A DNA stretch of 64,000 bases from Emydura subglobosa (GCA_007922225.1 ML680053.1:1525434-1589433); one strand, 5' to 3'; positions 44,477 to 57,970 are shown, numbered from the stretch's first letter. The notes: generated from the letters alone by a model not told the origin. Made by a program: numbers and translations.

Positions 44477-45610
44477 CATAAGAATGGCCACACTGGGTCA
44501 GACCAGTGGTCCATCTAACCCAGTATCCTGTCTTCTAGCAGTGGCTGGTGCCAGATGCTTCTGAGGGAGTGAACAGAACAGGGCAATTTATTGAGTGATC
44601 CAGCCTCTGTCATCCAGTCCCAGCTTCTAGCAGTCAGATGTTTAGGGACACCTAAGGCATGGGGTTGCATCCCTGACCATCTTGGCTAATAGTCATGATG
44701 GACCCATCCTCCATGAATTAAGTTAATTTTTTTTTAACTCATTTATTCTTTTGGCCTTCATAGTATCCCTTGGCAATGAGTTCCACAGGTTGACTGTGTA
44801 TTGTGTGAAGTATTTCCTTATATTTGTTTTAAACCTGCTGCCTGTGAATTTAATTGGGTTGCCCCTGGTTTGTGTGTTATGTGAAGCGGTAAATAACACT
44901 CTCCTATTCATATTCTCCACACCATTCATGATTTTATTGATGTCTATCATTCCCCCCTTAGCTGTCTCTTTTCCAAGCTGAACAGTCCCAGTTTTTTAAA
45001 TCTCTCCTCATATGGAAGCTGTTCCATACCTGTAATCATTTTTGTTGCCCTTCTCTTACTTGTTCTAATTCCAATATATCTCTTTTGAGATGGGGTTAGC
45101 AGAACTGCATGCAGTATTCAAGGTGTTAGTATATCCCATGGAGTTATATAGTGGCATTGTGATATCTTCTGTCTTATTATCTATCCCTTTCCTAATGGTT
45201 CCTAACACTCTGTTAGCTTTTTTTGATTGCCGCTGCAGATTGAGCAGATCTTTTCAGAGAACACCCATGAAGACTCCAATATCTCTTTCTTGAGTGGTAA
45301 CAGCTAATTTAGATCTCATCATTTTGTATGTAAAGTTTGGATTCTGTTTTCCAGTGTGCATTACTTTGCATTTATCAATGCTGCATTTCATCTGCCAGTT
45401 TGTTGCCCAGTCACCCAATTTTGTGAGATCCCTTCTCAGTTCCTGCTGCATATTCTCAGGCCTGGGGAAGGAAGAGTTGTGTTTTTCCATCCTTCCTCTT
45501 TCCTCCTTACCAGATGTATTCCTTAACTCAACACTTGCAATTGATTGCCACCTCCTTCCTTTTGCTGTCAGATGTCCCTTCATTCAGTTTTGTGGAGAGT
45601 GAGCCTAGTT
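44477..45610 (-). mobile_element. CR1 LINE, antisense, 3' end and RT C-terminus
   Basis: It starts at cataagaatggccacactgg (3' end in reverse). The minus frame at 45254-45583 reads LGDWATNWQMKCSIDKCKVMH and TTQERDIGVF, a CR1 RT C-terminal block. It is 5'-truncated. Confidence 0.85.
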
Positions 45611-46770
45611 TTCATCAGGAATATTGTTGTATTTTTGTTACAGTGGTCTTGGCTTTAAAATAACTGTTTACATTTTTTAATGTGTGTGTAAACTACTTAT
45701 TTGAGACTGTTGGAGAACACAGGAAGCAGACAATGCATGTCGCAATGTATAAATAGCTTTGCTGAGAGCATAACAAAGGCGCTGTTGTGTTATCGCACAG
45801 GAGAGCCAAAGATACATAAAAGAAACATCAGAATCCATGATCATGCCTCTTTTAGTTGTGTGAATAGTGGATAGGGCAATGTGATGTTAATGTAACACTG
45901 CGGTTGTGACTTTAACATGCACAAGTGTCAGGAAATTCAGGGCTATGATTTCTTTAGTGACATTAGACCTGCCCCATGTCATGGGGGTATGTACTTTACA
46001 ATATGTCATTTATCACACTTGTGCAAAAGCTCAATACTTGGGTCTCGAAAAATCCACTTTTTAAATAGAAAATTTTCCCAGAGGAGTGCTTTCAACCTCT
46101 GCAGAATCTAAGCTTTCATTTAAAATAAAATTTTATTGCTTTTATTGTTGCAAAAAAAAAACCCCTTCCAAATGTGAGCCAACTGATGTAGTGCTGTTTT
46201 CCTAAGATTGCAGACAGACAGCACCAGTGCCTCTGCTACAGGCCAGAGCTTTCTCAGACTGCAGCAGAATACTGTCCAGAACCCTGCAGGGAGCAATAAA
46301 ACTGAGAAGTTTTTCCGTGGGATAGCTATTGTGTGAGCATCATTACATGCGAGACTGACATGGCAGCTGTTTACGAGGGAGGATGACTTAGAAATGGAGA
46401 CTGGAGAGGGCCTCAACCCACTATTTCCCAAAAGGCCCAACTTTCTTTGACAGGGTCCTGTCCTGCAACTAAGCAGGAGGGCCTGGTTCATGAACAAAGT
46501 TATCTAAAGAAACTGGGCATGTTGGACAAAGTCCTAATCACTCTCCTTTATTTCTGCAGAAAGAGAATATTGTTCCTGTAATACAGGGTTTTCGCTATTT
46601 TCATAAGTTGAGAGATTTGTCGCAAGCTGATTTCCTTTAATAAAAAAAAAAAAACAAAAAAAAAAACAACTTATCCCAGTCATCCTGGATTTCCTCCAAT
46701 CCCAAGCCTCCTTTTGGTCTTAAAGACAGGTTTCCTGTGGGGGTCTTGCTCTGTCATCTCTCATTGTCTG
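45611..46770. other. No gene seen; A-rich tract
   Basis: Mixed unique sequence, with an A-rich run near 46642-46670. No domain in the open frames. Confidence 0.45.
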
Positions 46771-47053
46771 AGGGCTGGTCTACACTAAAAACTTGCAATT
46801 GGCACACCTATGTTTCTTAGGGATGTGAAAAATCTACACCCCTAAAATACGTAGCTATGCCAACCTAACTCCTAGTGTAGACAGCACTTAGTCGACTGAA
46901 GAATTCTCTGTCAACCTAGCTACTGCCTCTCAGGGAGGTGGATTACCTATGCTGGCTGGAGAACCCCTCCTGTCAGCGTAGGCAGTGTCTACACTGAAGT
47001 GCTACAGCAGCTCAGCTGTGCCACTATAGTGGTTTAAGTGTAGAGAAGTCCTT
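46771..47053. mobile_element. MITE, about 283 bp
   Basis: The ends are agggctggtctacact and an inverted agtgtagagaagtcct. The flanks attgtctg (46763-46770) and attatttg (47054-47061) match at 6 of 8, a likely worn target duplication. Confidence 0.75.
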
Positions 47054-47993
47054 ATTATTTGACCTCCCATTAAGTTGCTGGTTCCTCCCTGGAGTCTCAA
47101 TTTAATGTAAACCTCCCCATGTTTAGATTCTTTGAATCCTCGAGTGATCACAGCTTTTTTGTGTGCAGTTGGGTGAACTGTCTGCTTTTATTTGTGTCCT
47201 TCTCTACTCAGTTTTTCACAAGGAAGTAGTGACCCTTTGTACCTATCCCAATTTCTTTCCTAAAGTATGTTGTATTTCCGTGTCCACCAACTCAGGCCCA
47301 TTCTAATAAGGCCTTTGTTACTTCTTGGGCAGAAAGATAGATGGCTCTGTGGATTAGTTGTGCTAGGCTCCTGCTTTGTGCGATCTGCATACTTTATTCA
47401 AGCACTACTTCTTGGATTTGACTGCATTAATTGATGTGGTGTTCAGACGTCAAGTGTTTCAAGCTGTGCTGTCTCGGCAACCCTAAGCCCAATACTGATT
47501 CACCAGCTCCTTTCGATCTCCACCCCCACCATTTGCTTCTGACCCTTCCTTAGCTCAGCTTAGGTTTCCTGTCCTCCCTTAGGCATACCATAGGCAGAAC
47601 AAACTTTGTTAGTGGTTTTCTGTGCTGTGACCATGCCGGTACTTACACCCTCTCAGATATCCTGTTGGATATAGGGGCTGGGTGACCAGAGTTAGGAAGA
47701 TAAGGATTACTGTGTCCTGCCTGGTAAACGGATGCCCATTCATCTATTCCAGAGTGGTCACACACTTGGAAGGCAATAAGCAGGTAAGAAAGATACTGTA
47801 GAAATGTGTGTAAGATATATTTGTTTTACATCATATCTTGTTGTTCAATATTACCTTTTATACTGAGGGATTCCCTTCCAACTTGTCCCTGTCCCAGTCC
47901 TGGCTTTTCTCCATCCGAAGCTCCTTGTTAGAGTTCCATTCTTTACTCCTCAGGCTTCACATCCTAGTCCCAGGCTCCTTAGCTAGCAAGTCC
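47054..47993. other. No gene seen
   Basis: Nothing recognised. Confidence 0.4.
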
Positions 47994-49121
47994 TGGGGCA
48001 TGTATACTCTAAAAACTTAAGTCGATCTCTTTAAGGTCGATTTACAGACACCGCAGTAATTACTGCTGAGGTTCACGTCCACACTGCTCTTCTTCTCTCA
48101 GTGGTGTGCAGCCTCGCCAGGAGCGCTTCCACCGCCCTAAGAGGGGCAGTGTGGGGGGCTGAGAGCCTGGGTTCTCAGCTCTGTGCCAGGAGCCGGGCTG
48201 CCCTGGGCTCCTGGCTCCCCGCTGGGAGCCTGACTGTTGCACCGAGGCTCCCGGCTCCCCCCTCCCCCCCTCAGAGCTGCCCTGGCTCCTAGCTGGGCTG
48301 TTGCCCAGGTTCCCGGCTCCCCGCTAGCCTGCCTCTGGGCTCCCAGCTCCCTGCTGGGAGTTGACTGCCCCGAGGTTCCCTGCCGGGAGCCCAGGTGCTG
48401 CCTTGAGGCTCCTGGCTCCCCTTCCTTCCCAGCTCCCTGCTGGGCAGCTGCCATGCTCCCTGTGGAGGGTGGGGAGCCGAGAGGCCGGGGTGGGGAGTAG
48501 CCACGCTCCTGGTGGCTGCTGTGCTCCCTGCAGGGACCCGAGAGCTGGGGGGACAGCCCCCAGACCCCTGGTGGGGAGCTGGGAGCCTCGGGGCAGCAGG
48601 AATCCGAGAACCTCAGGGCAGCATCTGAGCTCCTCACGGAGAGCCTCGGGCAGCCAGGGTCCCAATAGGGAGCTGGGAATCTGGGCAACAGCCCAGCTGG
48701 GAGTGGGGAGCCGGAAGCCTCAGCGCTACCAGGCTCCCTGCAGGGAGCGAGGAGTCCGGGCAGTAGCCCAGCTGGGAGTGGGGAGTCAGGACCTCAGGGA
48801 GTAGCTCTGGGGGGGCCAGCCTGGCTCTAGCTGGAGCTTCCTACCCACCCGGCTTCCTTGTCAATTTCCTGACTCTATGTGAAATTGAGAAGAGTGACAG
48901 CCTACAGCCCATGTAAGTAACCCGCAGTGTCCACACGGGTGCTGCATCGCCCTCACTACACTGAGATAAGCCTTGTGCCTCTTGTGAAGGTGGAGTTGTG
49001 ATGTCAGTGTAGCAGTGCTCCCTCATTGGTAGGAGCAAGGCTGTAGTGTGTACACACGATTAGGTCAACATAAGCTTCCTTATGTTGACCTAAGTTACTC
49101 AGTAGTGTAGACCAAGCCCTA
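47994..49121. mobile_element. Non-autonomous element with GC-rich inverted-repeat interior
   Basis: Ends: ggggcatgtatactctaaaa at left and, reversed, agggcttggtctacact at right, so it belongs with the elements at 29.6 and 46.8 kb. Between them (about 48130-48830) is a GC-rich minisatellite of gctccc/gggagc phrases. The left half has mostly ctcc on the plus strand and the right half mostly ggag, which makes the interior a long imperfect inverted repeat. The frames of 60-180 residues inside are artefacts. Confidence 0.7.
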
Positions 49122-49700
49122 GTTTCAGCCCTCTTGACTCCCTGACTTAGTGTCTCCTCTTCCCCCAGCTCCTTGTCCTCAATCTTCTTGCCCAGTCATT
49201 CCCAGTTTCTCCCCTCCTGGCTACTCATCCAGTCTGTCTCTCATTGGTACACGTTCCTTATCTCTGCTGGCTCCCAGTCCCCCTCCCCAGGCACCTTGTC
49301 CAATTTCAGTGTGCTCTTATGACCCCAGTCCTCTTGTCCAGCCAGTACTAGTCTTCCCCTGTTTCCTTAGCCGATCTTATTTTCCCTCCCCAACCACTGG
49401 CTCCCAGGCCCATTCTCCCCCTTGACTCCCAGCCTCCTTGTTCAATGAGTTCCCCGCTCCCCTAACCTCCAGTACTAGTCTTCCCCTTCTTGTCTCTTTG
49501 TTCGAAAGTACAGCCACGAGCCCTACCTATAGTATTAAAATAAATATTGTATGTTGATGCTATCCCTTTCCCTTGCCCTTTAGATGTCATCTGTCCTGGG
49601 TGTTAAAAAAAAAAAAAAAGAAAAAAAGAATTAGCAGCCAACCCTGTCCAATGGACTTGCGTGGTATGTTCTGCTTATTGGGTTTTTTTTTGTCTTACAT
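49122..49700. other. Pyrimidine-rich stretch, no gene seen
   Basis: The plus-strand bias to C/T at 49140-49500 gives Ser/Pro-rich frames without domains. Poly-A-like runs follow at 49603-49629. Confidence 0.45.
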
Positions 49701-49925
49701 TTGTCTGTGTCTTATTATATGTTTATAAATTGTCTAGCACTGTGGTTTTCAACCTTTTTTCATTTGTGGACCCCTAAAAAATTTCAAATGGAGGTGTGGA
49801 CCTGTTTGGAAATCTTAGACACAGTCTGTGGACCCCAGGGATCCACGGACCACAGGTTGAAAACCACTGGTCTAGCACAATGGGACCTTGATCCTGATTG
49901 GCTCTGCCATCATGCAATAATAAAT
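49701..49925 (+). repeat. CORE-SINE tail with hAT insertion
   Basis: Fragments on both sides of 49740-49869 join into the tail gtctagcacaatgggacctt that also occurs at 2.3 and 60.9 kb. It ends in an aataataaatataa tail. Confidence 0.7.
49740..49869. mobile_element. hAT-like non-autonomous element, 130 bp, exact 8-bp duplication
   Basis: Ends: ctgtggttttcaacc and ggttgaaaaccactg. They are inverted with one mismatch. Exact gtctagca lies at 49732-49739 and 49870-49877. There is no coding capacity. Confidence 0.92.
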
Positions 49926-50991
49926 ATAAGTGCATTCAGGTAATCTCTTGCTTTTTCAGAAAAACAAGCAGCATTGGTATATGCATTAACCAGGCCCAAA
50001 CCTGCTTGACTTAAATAATAAACATCCAGCCCATTCATCCCAGCAAAACCAGGTTTCAAATATGTCTGCTCTTGTCAGTTGTAACTTACTGTAACGCTTA
50101 TAACCTATCCATCCCCAGACATTTTCACCTCTGCAGCAGTTTATAAAAGTTAAGGAAGGCTATTGTAGGAATAGGTTATGGAGTGCAAGGCTTAACCTGA
50201 CTAGAAAGTGAATAGCTTTTCTTAGCAATAACTCATTAAGAATTGCAAGGTAGCCAGGTTCTGTTTTGCTATATTGACACTCATAAATCCTAATTCTCTC
50301 TCTCTGTAACATCAAACATAAAATGAATTGGCTTTTCTAACTTCCATCTCAAACATAGATCTGCACACCATGTGACTCATATAAGTGTCCAAAACCAATC
50401 CATGAATTCCTCTAGGCTGGTGGTTCATCTCCCTTATATTGCCCCTGTTTGTCTGTGTGGAAATGGTCTTCAAAGGGTAGAGCCCATGTGCTTGAAACCC
50501 CTTTTCAGAGAGAGGCCTATTTCTAGTAAACTTGTTAATGCATCACTAGGTTACATTTCTTTTTGAGTATAGGGCCTAAGTCACTGCATAGTTACCTAGT
50601 ATAAGACTGCGCTGTAACTGTGGAGAATCAGGCTTATAATTTATGTGAAAGAGACACTGCAAAACAGAATTCAATAATTTTACTCCCTCGCCTAGTTAAG
50701 AGGTACCATAAAGGGAAGAGAACTGTTTTCAGTAGATTTCAAACAAGGTGGAGACAGACAGGAAGGCTGTTCCAGACATTAGGAGTTGCTGGGCAGGAGT
50801 TTCACCAGCTCTATCAAGATTGAGTGAAGTGACAGTGGAGGCAGGTGCTGCTAGATAAATAGTGGGTGGAGAGTAAAGAGACAGGCTCAAAAGTAGGCAG
50901 GTCTAAGAGAGGTTTTGAAACAAGGGGAATTAGAAAGGGATTCTGAATGAATGTGGAGCTGTGTGAGAGCTTACTCTTTGTGAGGGACGAC
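49926..50991. other. No gene seen
   Basis: No repeat or exon recognised. Confidence 0.4.
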
Positions 50992-51116
50992 TAGGATGAC
51001 CAGATGTCCTAATTTTAAAGAGACAGTCCTGATATTCGGGGCTTTTTCTTATATAGGCACTTTTTACTCGCCTCCATATCTCGTCCCAATTTTTCACACT
51101 TGTATCTGGTCACCCA
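50992..51116. mobile_element. MITE with TAGGnTGACCAGAT ends, 125 bp
   Basis: Left taggatgaccagatgtc and right atctggtcaccca (inverted). The internal text cttatataggcac is shared in reverse by the element at 51490-51599. No clear target duplication. Confidence 0.75.
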
Positions 51117-51358
51117 ATGGAAGGCAGAGTGCACCTTTTTTGAATGGGTTGGGCTCGGATTTACATGCTTATAAAGACGAATTTAAATAGTCTGGATAAT
51201 AATCACTTTTCCTCTCAATAAATCAGGTTCACCTTCCTTGATACTGTGATATCAAGCCAATTAATGGGGGAGGGAATGGAGGGAAACGGGGGTGGGGGGA
51301 AGGACCACACACACATCCCAAGCAGAGCCTCCCTCTACCAGGGTAGGGTGAAGAGCCT

Positions 51359-51695
51359 AAGGTTACATCTGCACTGCAACCAGAGATGTAATTCACAGCT
51401 TGTATGGACATACCCATGCTAGCTTTAATTTAGCTAGCTAAAAATATCAGTGAAGACACAGCGGTGCTGGCTTCGGCATAGGCTAGAAATAGGGTGACCA
51501 GATAGCAAGTGTGAAAAATCTGGACAAGGGGTGGAGTGGTAATAGGCACCTATATAAGAAAAAGCCTCAGATATCAGGATTGTCCATATAAAATCGGGAG
51601 CTAGCAATGCAATTTTCTGTACCCAAGGGGTACCTATTAGTGCACGTTTGTCCAGATGAGCTGCAAATTACACTTCCGGTTACAGTGTAGACTTA
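51359..51695. mobile_element. MITE split by another MITE
   Basis: The left end taaggttacatctgcactg and right end ggttacagtgtagacttag are inverted. The right half resumes after the inner element at 51608. Related to the (g)tctacact family. Confidence 0.65.
51490..51599. mobile_element. hAT-like MITE nested in another MITE, 110 bp
   Basis: It starts tagggtgaccagatagc, like 31643 and 50992, in the orientation opposite to the latter. Flanks gctagaaa (51482-51489) and gctagcaa (51600-51607) match at 7 of 8. The right terminus has decayed. Confidence 0.8.
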
Positions 51696-52007
51696 GCCAA
51701 AGATTCATGAAATCCACTAGGGTCCTCCTTATGCAAATCTTAGCAATCTAGAAAACTCTTACCTGTGCAGTGATGGGTATCAAAGAATCCTGCTAGTTCG
51801 CTTTCCTTTGTCCGTGCAGCTTTTTAAGATAGATAAAACCTGAATTTCTGTTTTGTTTTGGTTTTTTTAATTTTTTTTAAGGGAGCAGGACAAACATTTT
51901 ATGAAATTTCACAAAGCCTTTCATGACTCTTACCTGTAAATAAGTGAAAAGGGGACAAACTTGTTTCCCTGCTGTTGCCCCTTACAGGTCACCTTTTGCT
52001 AGAGGCT

Positions 52008-52190
52008 TGTCTAGATTAGGGAAATTTGCACCCCTGTAACTGTCAATTTAGTGACACCAAGGGAAGCCCTCATGCCTTTCTCTGCTGCAAGCCCCCTCTT
52101 ACACTGGTGCAGAGCATTTATGTTGGGGATTTGAAACGGTGTAGCTACCTGGTGCAAAACTCCCCAATATAGAAAGGGCAGAAGTTTCAT
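52008..52190. mobile_element. MITE fragment, (g)tctacact family
   Basis: Starts ggcttgtctagattagggaa and includes gcatttatgttggg. The right terminus was not found. Confidence 0.5.
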
Positions 52191-55100
52191 TTGCATGATT
52201 GATTTCTGCCCCTTTTTTTGCAGTTGTGTTTAACCCTGCTGAAAACAATAGAGGGCTAAATTTGGCTTGCTGCATCTTTGACTGGTAAGCCAGCAAGAAG
52301 CCAGCCTGACTTTGTGAGGCTGCCAGTTGGAAAAAACAATCATCGTACTTGCAAACTGAGCATTTTTAAATTGTCTGAGCTGGAGTGATTTGGACAATTC
52401 AAAAATGATTTTTAACGGTCTAATCTTAGCCCAAATGAAAGGGTGGGTAAAGGCTTGTTAGGAAGGAGGTGCATGGGGTTAAAGAATGAAAATATATTGG
52501 GGCTCTATGGCATTCAGAAAAAACTGCCTGAGTTTGAGGCTTGTTTAAAAGAACAAATTAAAATCCCTAAAGTGAATAATTTCTGTTCTGATATAGCATG
52601 TCCTTAGTTCTTGGCATGGTTATGGGAAGCGGAATGACGGAACTATGGAGGATACTACAGCAACTCCCATTTAGCAAATCCTACATAACAAAACAGAAGA
52701 TTGCCTAAAAAGCAATGAAGATCTATTTCACAGGAATCCATTCACCCTTAAGGGAACTTCTGGGAACTGGGAGTATTCAAGTGTCTGAGTCCTCCTCACC
52801 ACAATCAGATTGATCTTATTCCAACCTTGTTTAGTATATTCTTTATGTCAGAAAAGGTGAAGCCTTTTAATTAATTACTCTCAGTTTGGATGACTACATT
52901 ATGGTCAGGCCAGGAAAAGACAGTCCACTTCACAAACATAAGTTCTTAATTTGCTTTGGTATTTTTGAGGCTGCTTATCACAATAATCTGCAGCTGTTAC
53001 AAAGAGGTTTTTTTTTTGTGTGTGGGTGGGGAGGAGAGTAAAAAGCCTCTTGCTGGAATCCTGTAGCAACACATGGAGTTGGGTTTGTCCTCCATTTCTG
53101 CAGGAACTACCCAGGATTTTAAAGATCTCACAGTGCTGCGGTTTTAAGATGTATTTTGTGGTCTTGGAGAACTGATCAATGATGCTTATTGTCAGTTTCA
53201 TCTGCATTTTTCCCTAAATTCCCTATTCATTATTCATCAGGTCTGGTTGGCTTTAAGTTACCAATCTGCACTGTGAGACATTCAAGCTATAAGCTACACA
53301 GATGTTAGCACTGATAATGTATTACTTTTTTGTCACAGGACTCCATCCATTCCATAAAGGGAGACTGCTTACATTGTAGTGTTAGGTGCCTACTATGTTA
53401 AATGTGGCCTCTGTGAGCCTACATATGAAGGAATGGAGGGAGGTTTTGAAGTAATTGTTCTTGCTTTGTTTACCCTGTTCTGCTGTAATAATTGCAGAAG
53501 TTTATTCATAGTATTCAGAGTGGAAACCTAACCCTAGCCATTGGCTAACAACATAATACAGGTTATGTAAAAGTTTCAACTTCCCACAGCAATTATTAAA
53601 ACTGTCCACAGGTAGATAATAGTTTGCGACTCCTGATAGTCATTTGTGCCCTGCTCCAAAATGAGATCTGTTTTTAAGGAACTATTAAGTCAATATTTAA
53701 TTACTAGTTTATTCTTTTTATATACCTTTTGCACATAAATTTGGGGTACACACAGTAGTCTGAATATGGAGTATTCAGTGCAATTTATTCTCCTTCAGTG
53801 CAATTTATTTACCTTAAATTACTACTGCATATAATATGATGTCTGCATGTTGGAAATCATCTTGTTCTATTTCCATGAGCAAGCATTTGTCTTGTTTAGA
53901 ATTTTTCCATTCCAAATAAAATTGGCTATGAGTTTTGCCAGTCTCTAATATCTTACATCACAGAGAGTGATATTTGAGTAACATATAATATTTGTGGCAG
54001 GATTTCCCTTCTGGCTACATTCAAGATTAGCAAAGTGGACAAGGACAAATACCTTCCCCTGTTCAGCTCATTTTTCATGAGAATCCTAAAAGTTAGAGAT
54101 AGAAAAGCCAAATTAGATTATCTTGTCCACGTTCCACTTTGCCAGTTCAGGACTGTTCCCCATAGCAGCCTTGCAAAATTCTACTTGTCCAACCAGAGAA
54201 ATATCAGTCACTTTTAAAATTATTATTTTCATTCTTGTGGAAAAGGATTGGTGATATTTTAGGTCTGCCAGTAAATTTTGTTGTCAAATTTACAAGACTA
54301 CCTTTTGCTTTATTTTGTATCTCTTTGTTTGGTATTTGGTAGGTTTCCATTCATTCTCATGAGAATGGTGATCTTACCATTAGGAATGCTTCCTACTCTT
54401 CACCCGAAGTTCTTGATTTGCCCCATTACTCCTATCTGTATATAGGCACTGCCTACATTTTGAAATAGCTCCTCAGACCACCCTAATCAATTGTTTTCCT
54501 TGGTGTTTACACTCATAGATAGTTGTTCAGATTTTAAACCTGGGATATTTTTCCTTATACATTGGGAAATGTTTATGTGACTCTTAAGATTCAAATAACT
54601 TGAATTCCCTTTAAAGGCAATTTAGATCCTTATCTCCTAGCAGGAGGCTTACAAAAGTTAGTGTGTTTTGTAAAAATAGCTTCTAAAAATGGACAAGGAA
54701 CCAGAATAATTGGAGATTGGTTCTTAGATATGGTGACCTTAGAGTCTGACTTAAACAGCAGCATTTCGATGCTGAATCATGTTTAACTCTACACATTTAT
54801 TTTAATGCCCATGCAATCAAAGTTTTATTTCATGCCTATGCTTGTGGTCTTGAAGAAAGAAGGTGAGACGGAACAGCACCAGATCAGCTTTCTGACTAAG
54901 CAGAATGTTTCAGTAACCACAACTATAGCTGTAGGAGCAGCATGTAAAATCCTAAAATGAAAATGAGGAGTATGTTTAACTGGAAAGAATTCATATGTAA
55001 CATGTATATCTGCTACTTATCTACCATTGATTGAAGTGGCCAATATTCCCAGATACCTCTCATTTATTCATTAGTCAGCATCTCTTCCTTGATAGAGAAG

Positions 55101-57970
55101 ACGAATAAAATGGCATCATCTTCGTTTTCACAAAAGTCTGGGCTGTGGCTATGCATTCGCTTTTTGCAAAATGAATCAAAACTTTCCTCCATCTTTGGAA
55201 AATGTGGAAGCCCTATTGCTTGACATGTGAAACTAGACTGCCACAGCACTAGAAATACCCTGTAATGAATGATTTTACATTTGCAGGACAATGGACTATA
55301 AGAAGATCTAGTCACAATCTCTTTGGCTTGTATGATTCTGCTATTCTAAGGTTACATCTCTATTGTAAGTTGTCATGGGTAAAATTTTCAAAGGAGTCCA
55401 AGGAAGTTAGGTGCCCAACTCATTGAATTTCAATGGAGTGTGTGCCTAAATCCTTTGAATATCCCAGCATACATCACTAGAACATCTGATATTTGGACCT
55501 TTCTAGCCACTGTAGTGTTACTACAGTAGATCTGACCCTGGAATCTGCTGGACAATTTTATGCCAGTCAGGCAACTCTCCAGTTTGTCTAGGTGAGTAAA
55601 GGAACATTGGAAAAAGTTGAGAAGCCAAACCATTATAACAACAAAAAGGAAGGCCAGTTTACAGAGAGTGTTTGTAGATAAGGGTATGCAGAATGAAATC
55701 TTTGAAGTTGGTTGGATTTCTTTTTGGAACTGGTACTTTGTAGTATTAAAAAGGAAAAAAGCTTTCATATGTAAACCAACCTAAAATTATCCTTTATTTG
55801 GTCCTTTCTAACATTACGTGATGACTCTTAAATTCATTATTGTTTAACTTTAATTGCATGTTGGATAACAAGGTTTTTTAAAACATTCATACCTGCTACT
55901 TTTTATCTATGTTCATAATTTATGTAGTTTAGATTTTGATCTAAAAAACTCCACACCACAGAGTGCCCATCCAAAACTTAGGACCACTTGACATAAATTT
56001 AAAAACACAAGAATGTGGGAATTGCAAAACATAAATAGTTCGAAGCAGCAGTGCTCTTCCTGTCTCCCATTCTACCACAATCACACACAGCTTAATTACC
56101 ATGCCTGTTATCAACACAGCTGTATGACCATACCATGCTTTCCCACCTGACAGATACACCACTCTTAATGGTTAGGCCCTCCACCAATGCCTGCTCAAAC
56201 AGAAGGACTTTGCAGTACTCAGGTCTGTTTGTTTTTCCACAAAGAAACATGGCAATGTGGCCTTCTGTAATGTACAGTGACTTTATTGCAAAATAATCTT
56301 GTCAGAAGGATGGTTGGTTTTAAAACTACTGGGGTATTACATTTTTTCTCCAATTTATATGAAATATGTGTATATAAGGGATAGCATGTTCTGACCTGCA
56401 ATAAATTAATTCCTTTAGCAAAAGCACTAAAGTTATACTGTTCTTTTGCCAATTTGGCATAGGAAAATTACTCAAATCTCAAGAGGAATGCTCTGCCAGT
56501 GAAAAGTTTCTCTGTACTTTTTAGATTCAACATACCATTCTCACTGGGAAAACATTTTTGAAAAATGAACTGCTTTGTTGTATTGACTTATTAACTTTAT
56601 TGCATTTATGTTTTTTGTACACGAGAGAAAAGCAAACTCTTTTGCCAGTCGAGCTGTTGAGTGTTTCCTTTCCTCATGTGACTGAAGTGACCTGTAGGAT
56701 ATCCAACGTCTCACTACTCTCTAGCAGGAGTGTTTGTCTTGCTACTAGCACTTCATTTCTTATTTTTTTAGTCTTTTCTGTCTTTGTAGCAGCTGTTCTA
56801 AATCTTTTGCCAAAGAGAGTTATTTAGGGCCCCCTCCACCTCCCTGCCCCCCAAAAAAAGCATTGCAAGGGAAGGAAGTGCTTAGAATATTGGGCCTCAG
56901 TGCAGATTTGACTGCTAGTTAATTTTTCTGTCTTGCTTACAATCTGTTGCTCATCCTAACTGGACAGGATAACAGAATATTTTGATGAAGTGATAGTAAT
57001 GGAGCGTGCTAGTGATGCAGGTCTCCCCTGGTTGTCTTGGAATAGCCACTTCAGGCCTTGTAAATGTGATTAACTTTGAGCACATGAGCAGTCCCATTGA
57101 CTGCGAGGTAAGCACATTTGAAGTTAAGCATGCGTGTGTTTGCAGGATAGAACCTTCAAACAGGATCCTTGGTGTAAGTCAATATAAGTTAAATCAACAG
57201 GGAGATCAACAGAAGTGAAATCAACGAGAAATCAACAGGGCCAGTCCAGGGCTACCATGTTCTTTCCTCAGATCTCCTGCTGCAATTCCTTGTTCCCATT
57301 CCATACTTCTGCCTTCCTGATTGTAAACTTTTCTTTCTGAGATGTGGCTTTTTTGAGTATATACATTGTGTTTTTCTCCTGTCAATCAGGCTGGGAGCCA
57401 GTCTGGATAGAGAAGATTTATATGCACCTTCTGGTTCCTCCCCAGTTGTTTTCCTTCCTCCTTTCAGGAAAGCAGCACGCTATCTATCTGGAAAGCACTA
57501 AAACTCTTGACCGTCAGAACCAAAAAGTTAAGGATTCAGAGAGTTGCTTGGACTCTGGAAGGTGCATGAAAGAGTTTCAGTGGCTTCTAAGACCATCATT
57601 GTAAGTTGAGTAACATGCTTTGCTTCCAGAGCACCATAGCTGCCTTATCCTTGCTCTGTAAGGTTGGTTATACCAGGAACTTTCAGAAGGAGGAAGTGAG
57701 ATGTCAGTAGAGGAAAGGAAATTGTGGTCTTATGTTCTCCTGCCAAATGTTCTAAGTGAAACTCATTTTTCCTTCTCACATGGGACACTATGACATTATT
57801 AAGCTGTTGGCCTCTGCCAACAATGCCAGCCTTCATTGTCCATTTGTTCAATATCCTCAAAAGCACCTTTGTACTTTCTTCCCGTTAATATCAAGAAAGC
57901 CACTATGTAACAAACAAGGAATTGCAATTGCTCACATGTGAGCATGAATTCATCTAGTTGGTATTACTGA
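52191..57970. other. Unique AT-rich sequence, no gene seen; one MITE remnant at 55380-55465
   Basis: No exon or domain is recognised over 5.8 kb. 55380-55465 looks like the palindromic family of 26.4 kb (aaaattttcaaaggagtcca, tgtgcctaaatcctttgaat). The short direct repeat cagtgcaatttatt occurs near 53775 and 53797. If the 14.9-kb exon is real, this is more first intron. Confidence 0.45.

Noticed and set aside
48101..48804. Several overlapping frames of 60-183 residues
   Set aside because: They are Pro/Gly/Ser/Arg-rich translations of the GC-rich inverted repeat, open on both strands.
57344..57604. Open frame of 86 residues with a hydrophobic start
   Set aside because: No family recognised and no supporting promoter or splice signal.
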